Source: Tepidanaerobacter sp. GT38
GTDB lineage: Bacteria > Bacillota > Thermosediminibacteria > Thermosediminibacterales > Tepidanaerobacteraceae
Direction of reading: 5' to 3'
Assembly: GCF_021991635.1 (NCBI RefSeq)
Contig: NZ_JAFFJA010000057.1
Coordinates: 1-34,321 of the forward strand
Length of the DNA: 34,321 bases
Part shown: positions 6,274 to 14,353 of the stretch, in pieces
Numbering within the stretch: position 1 is the first letter of the stretch
Layout of the letters: every line of letters begins with the position of its first letter
Position numbers and translations under genes: made by a program
Notes under the pieces: generated by a model
What the model was told of the DNA's origin: nothing
Databases searched by the model: none
Seen by the model: the letters and a program-made list of their open reading frames with translations, nothing else

Positions 6274-8997
6274 ATGGCGCAAAACAATAACAAAGTAGAT
6301 TTTCACAGGCTTGGTTCTGAGCTTTGGGATATTGCCAATATTTTTCGAGACGATACTCTCAAAACCACCGAGTATCTGGAAGAATTTAGCTATTTTTTGT
6401 TTCTAAAGCTCTTTGACGAGAGAGAAAAACAAAGAGAAGAACTCGCCCGTTTGGATGGAACTAAATTTGTGCCTGATTTACCAAATCACCTGAGGTTTTC
6501 CACATGGGCAGAAAAGATTTTGGCAAGTGACGGAAAAACCGTAAAGACTGACGATGGAGAGTTTACTATAGTCGATTATGTTAGAAACATATTTTCCGAA
6601 CTGGCCGAAGTTAAGGACCACGATGGCAGGGATTTAAGCCTTTTCAGACGGCTATTTAAAAATCATATATGGCGTATAAGGTACAGCCCGACCATTAAAG
6701 AATTGATAAAACGGCTGAAAGACCTTGAGCTTGAACAAAATTTTGACGTTATGGGCAGAGCATACGAATTTGTTGTTCAAAAGCTTGGCGAACAAAAACA
6801 GTACGGTCAGTATTTTACTCCTCGCCACATCATTCATTTCATGGTGGAACTTGCTGACCCGGAAATTGGGGAAAAAATATATGACCCTGCGGCTGGTACG
6901 GGAGGCTTTATTCTGCGTGCCTTCGAAGTAGTAAAGAGTAAAATTGATAATCTTGTAAAAGCGGGGATGAGAGTTAACGAGTCTACTGCCGCATATAATG
7001 GGGTTCAATTTGATGAAGCTGAAATGCTTTACCGAAAACTGAAGGAAGAGTCTCTTTATGCTGTGGAGAAGGCTCCAGACGTTTACAAGCTTGCCCTTAT
7101 GAATATGATATTGCACAATGACGGCAAATCCAACCTCTTTGAGGCTGACAGCTTAGACAACCGAGCACAGTTAGAACATAAAGAAAAGTATGATGTAGTG
7201 TTAACTAACCCACCATATGGTCCACTTGCTCAGTCGCGGGTTGGCACTTTTGAGTTCCATGCCAAACGCTACGAAGCATTGTTCATCCAGCATATTATGG
7301 CAGCGTTGAGACCTTCTGAACCAGGTAAAAAGCGTTCCAGAGCAGTAGTTATAATCTTGGACAAGATTCTGTTTGACAATTCCTCTGTATTCAAGAATAT
7401 ACGCATGAAGCTCTTACGAGAGTTTGATTTGAAAGCTGTCTTTTCCATGCCGGCAGGCATTTTTCAGCCGTATTCCGGTGTCAAAACGTCAGTGCTGTAT
7501 TTTGAGAAGCCCACAAAAGAAGAATGGAACGAGACAAAGAAACAAAATGCTTACACCACAAAGCAGGTACTGTTTGTTGATGTGAAAGATGACGGATTTA
7601 CCTTAACAACCCAGAGAAGACCAATTAATGGAGCTTTTCAGGGTGATGACCCAAACATTTACGAACCGCCTTGTGGGAACCTGCCTAAAGCGGTGGAAGT
7701 GTTCAGAAAATGGATAGATTGGATTAATAACCCAACAAAGGAACTGCCTGATTTTATAGATAATGATTTCTGCTGGACGGCGACGATTGAGGAAATCAAG
7801 GCGAAAGATTATAACCTTAACCCGGGGCTGTATAAAAATTTGATCTGCCAAAGTAGAAAACATAACATTGTTAGACTGGGAGAAATCATTGAACAAATTA
7901 CGGATAGAAATGTGCTTTCCGAAGAATTGCCAGTTTATAGTGTTAGTAAAGAGTTCGGGATAATTCCTGCAGAAAATTATTTTAAAGAAAACGTATATGG
8001 AAATAACGAAGAAGTATATGCTAAAAACCTTAATAGCTATAAGATAATATATAAAGATTACTTTGTTTATAATCCTTACAGAATTAATATAGGTTCTATA
8101 GGATTTGCTGATAACGTGGTTAAAGGTCTTGTAAGCCCTGCTTATGTAGTATTTAAAGTAAAAGATAGTAAAACTACAGATTCAAGATTTCTGTATTATT
8201 TATTGAAAACAGATTGGATGATGAACAAAATCAATGAAGCAGTTTCTGGAAGTATTAGGGATACTTTGAAATTTGATGATTTAGCCAATATCCAAATCCC
8301 TCTCCCACCTCTTCCCGTTCAACAGGAACTGGTTGCCCGCTTGGACAAGCAGCAGGCTATTATTGAGCAGTGCAATGCTATGGAAAAGGCTATTCTTGAA
8401 GCTGGAATCGACGACAGTATTTTTGAAGGAGACTGGGAATGGGTAGAGTTAGAAAGTTTATGTAACGATATTTTAAGTGGAGGGACCCCTTCAACAAAAG
8501 TAGAAGCCTACTGGAAGGGAAGTATTCCTTGGATAACAAGTGCAGATATTCAAGGAATATACGAAATAAACGTCAGGAAGTTTATTACAGAAGAAGCTGT
8601 TGAAAATTCTACTACTAAAATTATCCCTGCAAACAACATAATTGTTGCGACAAGAGTTGGATTAGGAAAACTATGTCTAAACAAATTTGATGTTTGCATT
8701 AGTCAAGACTGTCAAGGCCTGATTATAAATGAAAATGTTATGCCCGAATATATGTTGTTTGCTTTATATAACAGGGTTCAATCTTTTAAACAAGAAAGCC
8801 AGGGTTCAACAGTACAAGGGGTAACTAAAGACCATCTAAAAGCAATAAAAATCCCTCTTCCCCCAATTGAAAAACAGCAGGAAATAGTGGATTTCCTTAA
8901 CGTTCAGTTTGAAACGCTGACCAATATCAGAAGGCTAAAGGAAAACGCAAAACAGACCATAAAAATGATTCTGGACAGGGAGGTGTTTGGAGAGTAA
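6274..8997 (+). CDS. Fused type I methyltransferase-specificity protein (HsdM-HsdS)
   Basis: This 907-residue protein joins an adenine-N6 methyltransferase to a complete specificity subunit. Residues 1-150 form the HsdM N-terminal helical domain. The catalytic domain has the SAM-binding motif DPAAGTGGF (204-212) and the catalytic NPPYG (312-316). From about 530 two target-recognition domains follow, each ending in a conserved-region helix: IPLPPLPVQQE (675-685) and IPLPPIEKQQE (860-870). Two such half-sites normally read a split DNA target. In ordinary type I systems M and S are separate genes, so this is a natural fusion with no frame break. The recognition segments (about 7860-8280 and 8430-8850) look more A+T-rich than the conserved helices, as expected where recognition domains are exchanged. 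The ribosome site GGAGGG precedes the ATG. Its TAA overlaps the ATG of the next gene by one base. Confidence 0.9.
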   Translation: MAQNNNKVDFHRLGSELWDIANIFRDDTLKTTEYLEEFSYFLFLKLFDEREKQREELARLDGTKFVPDLPNHLRFSTWAEKILASDGKTVKTDDGEFTIVDYVRNIFSELAEVKDHDGRDLSLFRRLFKNHIWRIRYSPTIKELIKRLKDLELEQNFDVMGRAYEFVVQKLGEQKQYGQYFTPRHIIHFMVELADPEIGEKIYDPAAGTGGFILRAFEVVKSKIDNLVKAGMRVNESTAAYNGVQFDEAEMLYRKLKEESLYAVEKAPDVYKLALMNMILHNDGKSNLFEADSLDNRAQLEHKEKYDVVLTNPPYGPLAQSRVGTFEFHAKRYEALFIQHIMAALRPSEPGKKRSRAVVIILDKILFDNSSVFKNIRMKLLREFDLKAVFSMPAGIFQPYSGVKTSVLYFEKPTKEEWNETKKQNAYTTKQVLFVDVKDDGFTLTTQRRPINGAFQGDDPNIYEPPCGNLPKAVEVFRKWIDWINNPTKELPDFIDNDFCWTATIEEIKAKDYNLNPGLYKNLICQSRKHNIVRLGEIIEQITDRNVLSEELPVYSVSKEFGIIPAENYFKENVYGNNEEVYAKNLNSYKIIYKDYFVYNPYRINIGSIGFADNVVKGLVSPAYVVFKVKDSKTTDSRFLYYLLKTDWMMNKINEAVSGSIRDTLKFDDLANIQIPLPPLPVQQELVARLDKQQAIIEQCNAMEKAILEAGIDDSIFEGDWEWVELESLCNDILSGGTPSTKVEAYWKGSIPWITSADIQGIYEINVRKFITEEAVENSTTKIIPANNIIVATRVGLGKLCLNKFDVCISQDCQGLIINENVMPEYMLFALYNRVQSFKQESQGSTVQGVTKDHLKAIKIPLPPIEKQQEIVDFLNVQFETLTNIRRLKENAKQTIKMILDREVFGE

Positions 8998-9908
8998 TGC
9001 ACACCTCGGTTATCCTGTCCGAAGCATTGAGATATTTTACTGATAACGAGCATTTCGAGCTGTCGGTGGTACTATTTGCTGTGGCTGTTGAGCGGCTTAT
9101 GAAACAGCGTTTGTGTGAACTTGACGATGTGCTGGTACTGGATAAAAATAACAGCGTAGAACACCTGATCAGGTTTAAGAAGCTTCAGAATAAGATATTA
9201 AGCCTTGAGGAGATAGACTCTCTTAAAGCCAAAAAGCAAAATTGGGATACCTTTCGAACAATTACTTTTGATGACCTTATACAGCGATATGAGAAAATTT
9301 TTAATTTAGGATTTTCCGAGTTTGATGATGACGGAAAACCAATTGAGGATAGAAACAAGTTAGATGAAATACGCAAGGGACGGAAGAAAAGAGCAGCTTC
9401 TATTAAACGCTTAGGCAACATGCGTAACAATATTATCCACTATTTCGAATACTATTTTAACCCTGTCGATGAAGGTTTGTTTATCCTTAATGAAATATTA
9501 CCCTTTATCCGGGAAATGATTCAGGAAGTATCTGATGCTGACAAATATGAAGACATTTTTAACGAGACTGTTTTTGAGAAACTTAAGGCAAAAGAAGAAG
9601 AGTTAACAAGGCAACAATCTGATACCTTAAGCCAGAAAATAAGGGAAAAGAGAGAAGAGTACAATGAGTTAAATCCTGAATTAATTGAGGAGAGGAAGAA
9701 AATTAACATCCGTTCTTCCTATGATGAAAGGGAGATTGTACGTGACAGTATGGAATGTCCTGCCTGTGGTAATGCTTCTTTTTGCGTTCTTAAGCTCTAT
9801 ACAGAATCGGAAGACGACCTGAGCGGGCAATTTTTAACTGTAGGCAGGTGTTTTGTGTGTAAACTGGAACTCTCTGAAGATGAGCTTAAAAACACTGGGA
9901 TGTTATAA
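8997..9908 (+). CDS. HEPN-like protein with C-terminal zinc ribbon, coupled to the restriction operon
   Basis: This 303-residue protein is not from a family I can name. Its ATG shares an A with the TAA of the hsdM-S gene (TAATG), so translation is coupled. Residues 1-175 are helical. A helix with FAVAVERLMKQRL (27-39) precedes a helix with RLGNMRNNIIHYFEYYF, in which R143-NNII-H148 fits the R-x4-6-H signature of HEPN RNases. Residues 195-240 form a charged coiled coil. The C-terminus has two CxxC pairs, C254/C257 (ECPACG) and C285/C288 (RCFVCK), consistent with a zinc ribbon. HEPN RNases are known as toxins and in anti-phage proteins; PrrC and RloC, anticodon nucleases, are encoded next to type I systems but also carry an ABC-type ATPase that is absent here. 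A role as a restriction-linked abortive RNase is my inference; it could instead be a non-catalytic HEPN adaptor. Confidence 0.65.
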   Translation: MHTSVILSEALRYFTDNEHFELSVVLFAVAVERLMKQRLCELDDVLVLDKNNSVEHLIRFKKLQNKILSLEEIDSLKAKKQNWDTFRTITFDDLIQRYEKIFNLGFSEFDDDGKPIEDRNKLDEIRKGRKKRAASIKRLGNMRNNIIHYFEYYFNPVDEGLFILNEILPFIREMIQEVSDADKYEDIFNETVFEKLKAKEEELTRQQSDTLSQKIREKREEYNELNPELIEERKKINIRSSYDEREIVRDSMECPACGNASFCVLKLYTESEDDLSGQFLTVGRCFVCKLELSEDELKNTGML

Positions 9909-9927
9909 ATTCCCAGTGTTAATTTTT
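9891..9927 (+). terminator. Intrinsic terminator ending the restriction operon
   Basis: A perfect 10-bp stem AACACTGGGA / TCCCAGTGTT with a 10-nt loop (9901-9910) is followed by AATTTTT. The TAA stop (9906-9908) lies in the loop, so the last codons of the HEPN-like gene form the 5' arm. Confidence 0.88.
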
Positions 9928-10010
9928 ACACGAGCATTCATTTGATTATAATAATTAGAATGAACGGTAGCGAATCTAAGTTTAAGCGATTCCTAAATAA
10001 TGAAAAGAAA

Positions 10011-11510
10011 TTAATTAATCTCGAAGTTTGTTCGCTTTCTCTGATTGCAGCGTGAAAAGAAATCCCAAATGGGATCACCTCTCCAAAAGCTTGGTGTAAA
10101 GCAAAGAATAACCGTAAACAGCTCTAACCTTCCCATTAGCATCAGAAAACTCAGGACCACTTTTCCTGCTTGTGGTATTTGGCTAAAAGTAAGTTCCGGC
10201 CCTACACTGCCAAGACCGGGACCAATGTTGCCTAAAGTCGCTGCAACAGCTGATACTGATGTTATCATATCCTGCCCCAACATTGCAAGAAACAGTGAAC
10301 CAAATATAAATAGCCCTATATATATAAAGCTGAATGACAAAATATTTCTTAAGACATCATCCGGCACTGATTTCCCATTGATTTTTATTGGAACAACTGC
10401 CTTAGGATGAAGCGTATGAATTAGCTCTCTACCACAGTATTTTGATAAAATAAGCATTCTAATTTGCTTCATGGCCCCTCCGGTTGAGCCAGCACAACCG
10501 CCAAAGAACATAAGCAAAAGTAGAATCATTTTAGAAAACGCAGGCCAAACATCAAAGTTTACAGTAGCATACCCTGTAGTAGTAACTATTGATACTACTT
10601 GAAAGGCACTTGTTCTTATAAGATCTTTAAACGGAACAATATCCTTTATATTCCATGCTATTAAAAGGGTGGCAACAATAATTACTCCAAAATAAAACTT
10701 TAACTCCTCATCATTATAAACTTTATCCCACTGTTTTCTCAACAGATAATAATAAAGGCTGAAATTCACACCAGACAATGCCATAAATATTAATATAACA
10801 ACTTCGGCAGCAGGATTTTTAAATGCACCTACGCTTAACCCCTTGGTTGAAAATCCACCCGTTGCCACAGTGCCAAAAGTATGTGTAAGGGAATCAAATA
10901 AATTAAGCCCAGCAAACATCAACAATATAGTCTGCAGCACCGTTAAGCCTAAATATATATACCATAGTATTTTAGCAGTATGTGCTACTTTAGAAGAAAG
11001 CTTTGAGGCTGATGGCCCCGGCACTTCTGCACGAAACATCTGAAATCCTCCGGCACCCACTCCAGGTAGGAGAGCTAAAAATAGCACTATAATACCCATA
11101 CCTCCCAGCCAGTGGGTAAAGCTTCGCCAAAACAGTATTCCGTGAGGTAGCGCCTCAACGTTGTCAATAACAGTCGCACCGGTGGTAGTAAAACCGGATA
11201 TTGCCTCAAAAAATCCATCAACAAAGGTATCTACTGCCCCATTAAATATAAAAGGCAGAGCACCAAAAATTCCTGCAAGAAGCCAACCAAATGTAACAAT
11301 TAAAAAGCCTTCCCGAAGTCCTAAATTCTTGCTCAAATATGCCTTTACTCGAAGCAGTAATCCAGAACATATAGTACAAACTATAGAATACAAAAAGTCA
11401 TCAATATCGTTTTCACCATAATAAATTGAACATACTAAAGAAGGAATCATCGAACAAGCTATAACTAATAATAAAGTGCCTAGAAAGTAGCGCACAGCAT
11501 TTAAATTCAA
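10011..11510 (-). CDS. trkH: Trk-type potassium uptake protein, membrane subunit TrkH
   Basis: This 499-residue membrane protein forms the K+ translocating channel of a Trk/Ktr system. It is hydrophobic throughout, with about ten membrane segments and the four pore-loop repeats that carry the selectivity filter: TTTGATVID, ATGGFSTKG, TTTGYATVN and TLGNIGPGLG. An intact GGCAGSTGGAMK segment lies before the third cytoplasmic loop. Its ATG overlaps the stop of trkA by four bases (ATGA), so the gating subunit is made first and the two are coupled. The length is normal for the family. A TrkG-like name would be equally acceptable. Confidence 0.92.
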   Translation of the reverse strand: MNLNAVRYFLGTLLLVIACSMIPSLVCSIYYGENDIDDFLYSIVCTICSGLLLRVKAYLSKNLGLREGFLIVTFGWLLAGIFGALPFIFNGAVDTFVDGFFEAISGFTTTGATVIDNVEALPHGILFWRSFTHWLGGMGIIVLFLALLPGVGAGGFQMFRAEVPGPSASKLSSKVAHTAKILWYIYLGLTVLQTILLMFAGLNLFDSLTHTFGTVATGGFSTKGLSVGAFKNPAAEVVILIFMALSGVNFSLYYYLLRKQWDKVYNDEELKFYFGVIIVATLLIAWNIKDIVPFKDLIRTSAFQVVSIVTTTGYATVNFDVWPAFSKMILLLLMFFGGCAGSTGGAMKQIRMLILSKYCGRELIHTLHPKAVVPIKINGKSVPDDVLRNILSFSFIYIGLFIFGSLFLAMLGQDMITSVSAVAATLGNIGPGLGSVGPELTFSQIPQAGKVVLSFLMLMGRLELFTVILCFTPSFWRGDPIWDFFSRCNQRKRTNFEIN

Positions 11511-12901
11511 TTTGACATCATCGTCCTTCCGTAACGCTCTGCATACTCACTGTCGCAAAAGAGTTTTTCTACCTGCTTTAGATTTTGAGATTGAGTGAAA
11601 ACTAGCAAACGATCTTGAGGAAGGATAACATCATTTCCCCTGGGTATAATGGCCTTTCTGTTTCTAATTATCCCACCTACAATAATTCCTTTAGCAGACA
11701 AGCGGAGCTCCTTTAATTGTTTGTTAATCAGCGGGGAATCTTTGGAAACAATTAGTTCTACGATTTCGGCACTACCATCTTTTAAAAAGGTCTCCGATAT
11801 TACGCTGGATTTTCTAAAAAGCTTAGCTAATCTGCCGGCTACCAACAACCTTGGACTTACAAATGAATCAATTTCCAAGGTTTGCATTAAAACCTCATAA
11901 TTGGGTTTATTAATTTCTACTATTACCTTTGAAACTCCTAGTTTTTTACCTAATATAGCCGTTAAAATATTTAATTCATCTGAATTAGTTACTGATACCA
12001 ATACGTCCACATTTTCTATATTTTCGTCCTTTAAAAAATTTATATCTGCTGCATCTCCATTTAATACCAATGTCTTATTTAAGTTTTCACTTAAAAAACG
12101 GCATTTTTCCGAGGACTTTTCTATTAATTTTATAGTCATAGCACTTTTCTTGTAACCTTCCAAAATCTTTGCTAACTTAAAACCGATTTTTCCTCCGCCC
12201 AAAATCATCACACTTTTAACTCTCTTCTTTACACTCCTAAGCATACTACTAAACTCAGTTAACACTCCAGTTCTTTTTATGACATAAATAACATCATTTG
12301 GCATAAATCTGTCTTCGCCAGATGGAATGATAATATCGCCATTTTCCCGGGAAATTCCTACAACAAAATAATCGGGAGACACGGGCAGAACAGTCAAGGG
12401 CTGATTTATTAGCTCCGATTCCTTATCTGCCCTGTAAGCAACTAATTCTATTTTTCCTCCCGCAAAATATTCAATTTCACTTACATCAGGGTTTTTAATA
12501 AGCTTTGCTATTTCTAAAGCCGCAAATTTTTCTGGATCAATCATTATATCTATACCGAGTTGTTCGCTTTTAAGCAGCATATTTGAACTGGTGTATTCAG
12601 GATTTCTTACACGTGCCACGGTTTTTATATTGGCAAGTTTTTTCGCAATCATACAATACATTATATTTAATTCATCACTGTCGGTAACAGCAATAAATAC
12701 ATCTGCATTTTCTATACCGCTGTCCATTAATGCCGAAATGCGTTCACCGGTTTCCTGCACTACCATTGCATCTAATTTATTTGAAAGACTAGAAATCTTG
12801 TCACTGTCCTTTTCCAAAACCACTACATCATGATTGTCGGCAACTAGCCTTTCCGCTAGCTCCGTCCCTATATCGCCGGCCCCGGCGATTATAACCTTCA
12901 A
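11507..12901 (-). CDS. trkA: Trk potassium system NAD-binding regulatory protein TrkA
   Basis: This cytoplasmic regulator gates TrkH. It holds two RCK modules in tandem, each with a Rossmann NAD-binding half and an RCK_C half: the first starts MKVIIAGAGDIGTELAERL, the second has SVMILGGGKIGFKLAKIL near 230. The RCK_C parts (about 140-210 and 380-450, the latter with KAIIPRGNDVILPQD) are where ATP/ADP, NADH or c-di-AMP act in related proteins. I place the start at TTG 12901, because AGGTGG lies eight bases upstream and the protein then begins MKVIIAGAG like its relatives; the GTG at 12913 would add four residues and overlap the ribosome site. It is the upstream partner of trkH, and the cdaA-cdaR-glmM operon for c-di-AMP synthesis lies immediately upstream on the same strand. 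Confidence 0.92.
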   Translation of the reverse strand: MKVIIAGAGDIGTELAERLVADNHDVVVLEKDSDKISSLSNKLDAMVVQETGERISALMDSGIENADVFIAVTDSDELNIMYCMIAKKLANIKTVARVRNPEYTSSNMLLKSEQLGIDIMIDPEKFAALEIAKLIKNPDVSEIEYFAGGKIELVAYRADKESELINQPLTVLPVSPDYFVVGISRENGDIIIPSGEDRFMPNDVIYVIKRTGVLTEFSSMLRSVKKRVKSVMILGGGKIGFKLAKILEGYKKSAMTIKLIEKSSEKCRFLSENLNKTLVLNGDAADINFLKDENIENVDVLVSVTNSDELNILTAILGKKLGVSKVIVEINKPNYEVLMQTLEIDSFVSPRLLVAGRLAKLFRKSSVISETFLKDGSAEIVELIVSKDSPLINKQLKELRLSAKGIIVGGIIRNRKAIIPRGNDVILPQDRLLVFTQSQNLKQVEKLFCDSEYAERYGRTMMSN

Positions 12902-12939
12902 TTTATACACCACCTAAAATAAATTGTTATCAGATATTC

Positions 12940-12966
12940 ACACACCTCTCATTTCAAGAGGTGTGT
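12940..12966 (-). repeat. 10-bp inverted repeat upstream of trkA
   Basis: ACACACCTCT / AGAGGTGTGT arms (12940-12949 and 12957-12966) surround a 7-base centre. On the minus strand the T-run precedes the stem instead of following it, so it is not a standard intrinsic terminator. A TTGAAA (12957-12952) with TCTGAT 17 bases on (12934-12929) lies across its centre, so it may instead be an operator over a trkA promoter. Confidence 0.5.
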
Positions 12967-12995
12967 AAAAAAGTGTAATTAATTATTGTAACTAA

Positions 12996-14336
12996 TTATT
13001 GTAATTCTTTTTTAATCACATCGGCAATCGCGTTGGCAACTTTTTCAATTAAATCCTGCTCTTCCCCTTCCACCATGACACGGATTAAGGGTTCTGTGCC
13101 CGATGGCCTTACTACGATTCTGCCAGTGTCTCCGAGAAGCTTTTGATTTTCCGCTATGGCTTCCTTAATGTGCACATTGCCATCATACTTGGACTTATCA
13201 GCTACCCTGACATTTATGATTACCTGTGGGAATACCGTCATTATTTCTCTTAATTCTGACAGAGCTTTTTGCTCATCTACCATAACGTTGATGAGTTTTA
13301 CTGCAGTCAAAATGCCATCCCCTGTAGTGTTATGGTCCAAAAAGATGATATGGCCTGATTGTTCTCCACCTAAATTGTAACCGCTGTTTAACATTTCTTC
13401 AAAGACGTAACGGTCACCGACTTTTGTTCGAACCATCTTTATGTCGGCTTTTTTTAATGCCACTTCTAATCCCATATTGCTCATTATAGTCGCAACTACG
13501 GTGTCATTTTTTAGAAGGCCCTTTCTCTTCATATTACAGCCGCAAATTGCCATTACATGATCGCCATCGACGATTTGACCTTTGTCATCTACAGCTATGA
13601 GACGGTCTGCATCGCCATCAAAAGCAAGCCCCACATCAGCTCCAACTTCCTTTACAAACTGGCAAAGGGCCTCGGGATGTGTAGAGCCGCAATTTACATT
13701 AATATTGCTGCCATCAGATTCATTGTTGATTACATGAACTTTGGCACCAAGTTCCTCAAAGATAATAGGTGCCACTTTATATGCTGCTCCATTAGCGCAA
13801 TCCAGTGCAATGGTTAAGCCTGAAAGGTCTTTATCTGATACAGATTTTATAAAGTCTATATATGGTCTTGCCCCATCTTTTGTCTTAATTCTACCCACAC
13901 CACTGCCTGTGGGACTTTCTATCAATTGGTTGGAATCATCCAACAACGACTCAATTTCATCTTCCATAGCATCAGGCACTTTATAGCCCTCTCTATTAAA
14001 ATACTTTATTCCGTTATATTCTACTGGATTATGTGATGCTGATATGACTACACCGGCATCAGCCTTGTAAAAGCGTGTCAGATAAGCCACTGCTGGTGTG
14101 GGTACAATTCCCACATTTATCACATCGGCACCTGCTGAACATATACCGGCTGCCAAAGCCGCCTCCAACATATCTCCTGAAATGCGAGTATCCTTACCAA
14201 CAACAAAAACAGGTCTATCTTGAAGCTTGGACAATACCTTGGCTCCTGCACGGCCCAATTTAAATGCTAAAATTGGTGAAAGATCTTTATTTGCTATACC
14301 TCTAACTCCATCAGTTCCAAAGAGTCTTGCTTTCAT
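12996..14336 (-). CDS. glmM: Phosphoglucosamine mutase GlmM
   Basis: GlmM converts glucosamine-6-phosphate to glucosamine-1-phosphate, feeding UDP-GlcNAc and peptidoglycan synthesis. The family marks are all present: MKARLFGTDGVRG at the start, the active-site serine loop VISASHNP (catalytic Ser101), the metal-binding DGDADR, the sugar-binding GEQSGH and the phosphate-binding RPSGTEP near the C-terminus. I start it at ATG 14336, nine bases after GGGAGG; a GTG at 14354 is in frame but would extend through that site. The length of 446 residues is typical. It is the last gene of the conserved cdaA-cdaR-glmM operon. GlmM is known to bind and inhibit CdaA in several Firmicutes, which ties cell-wall precursor supply to c-di-AMP. 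Confidence 0.96.
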   Translation of the reverse strand: MKARLFGTDGVRGIANKDLSPILAFKLGRAGAKVLSKLQDRPVFVVGKDTRISGDMLEAALAAGICSAGADVINVGIVPTPAVAYLTRFYKADAGVVISASHNPVEYNGIKYFNREGYKVPDAMEDEIESLLDDSNQLIESPTGSGVGRIKTKDGARPYIDFIKSVSDKDLSGLTIALDCANGAAYKVAPIIFEELGAKVHVINNESDGSNINVNCGSTHPEALCQFVKEVGADVGLAFDGDADRLIAVDDKGQIVDGDHVMAICGCNMKRKGLLKNDTVVATIMSNMGLEVALKKADIKMVRTKVGDRYVFEEMLNSGYNLGGEQSGHIIFLDHNTTGDGILTAVKLINVMVDEQKALSELREIMTVFPQVIINVRVADKSKYDGNVHIKEAIAENQKLLGDTGRIVVRPSGTEPLIRVMVEGEEQDLIEKVANAIADVIKKELQ

Positions 14337-14353
14337 ATGTTTTTTCCTCCCCA

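Noticed and set aside
9928-10010. Possible attachment site or trkH terminator in the gap after the restriction operon
   Set aside because: Only a weak GAATC/GATTC pair was seen; no direct repeat of the left side and no stem with a T-run could be found.
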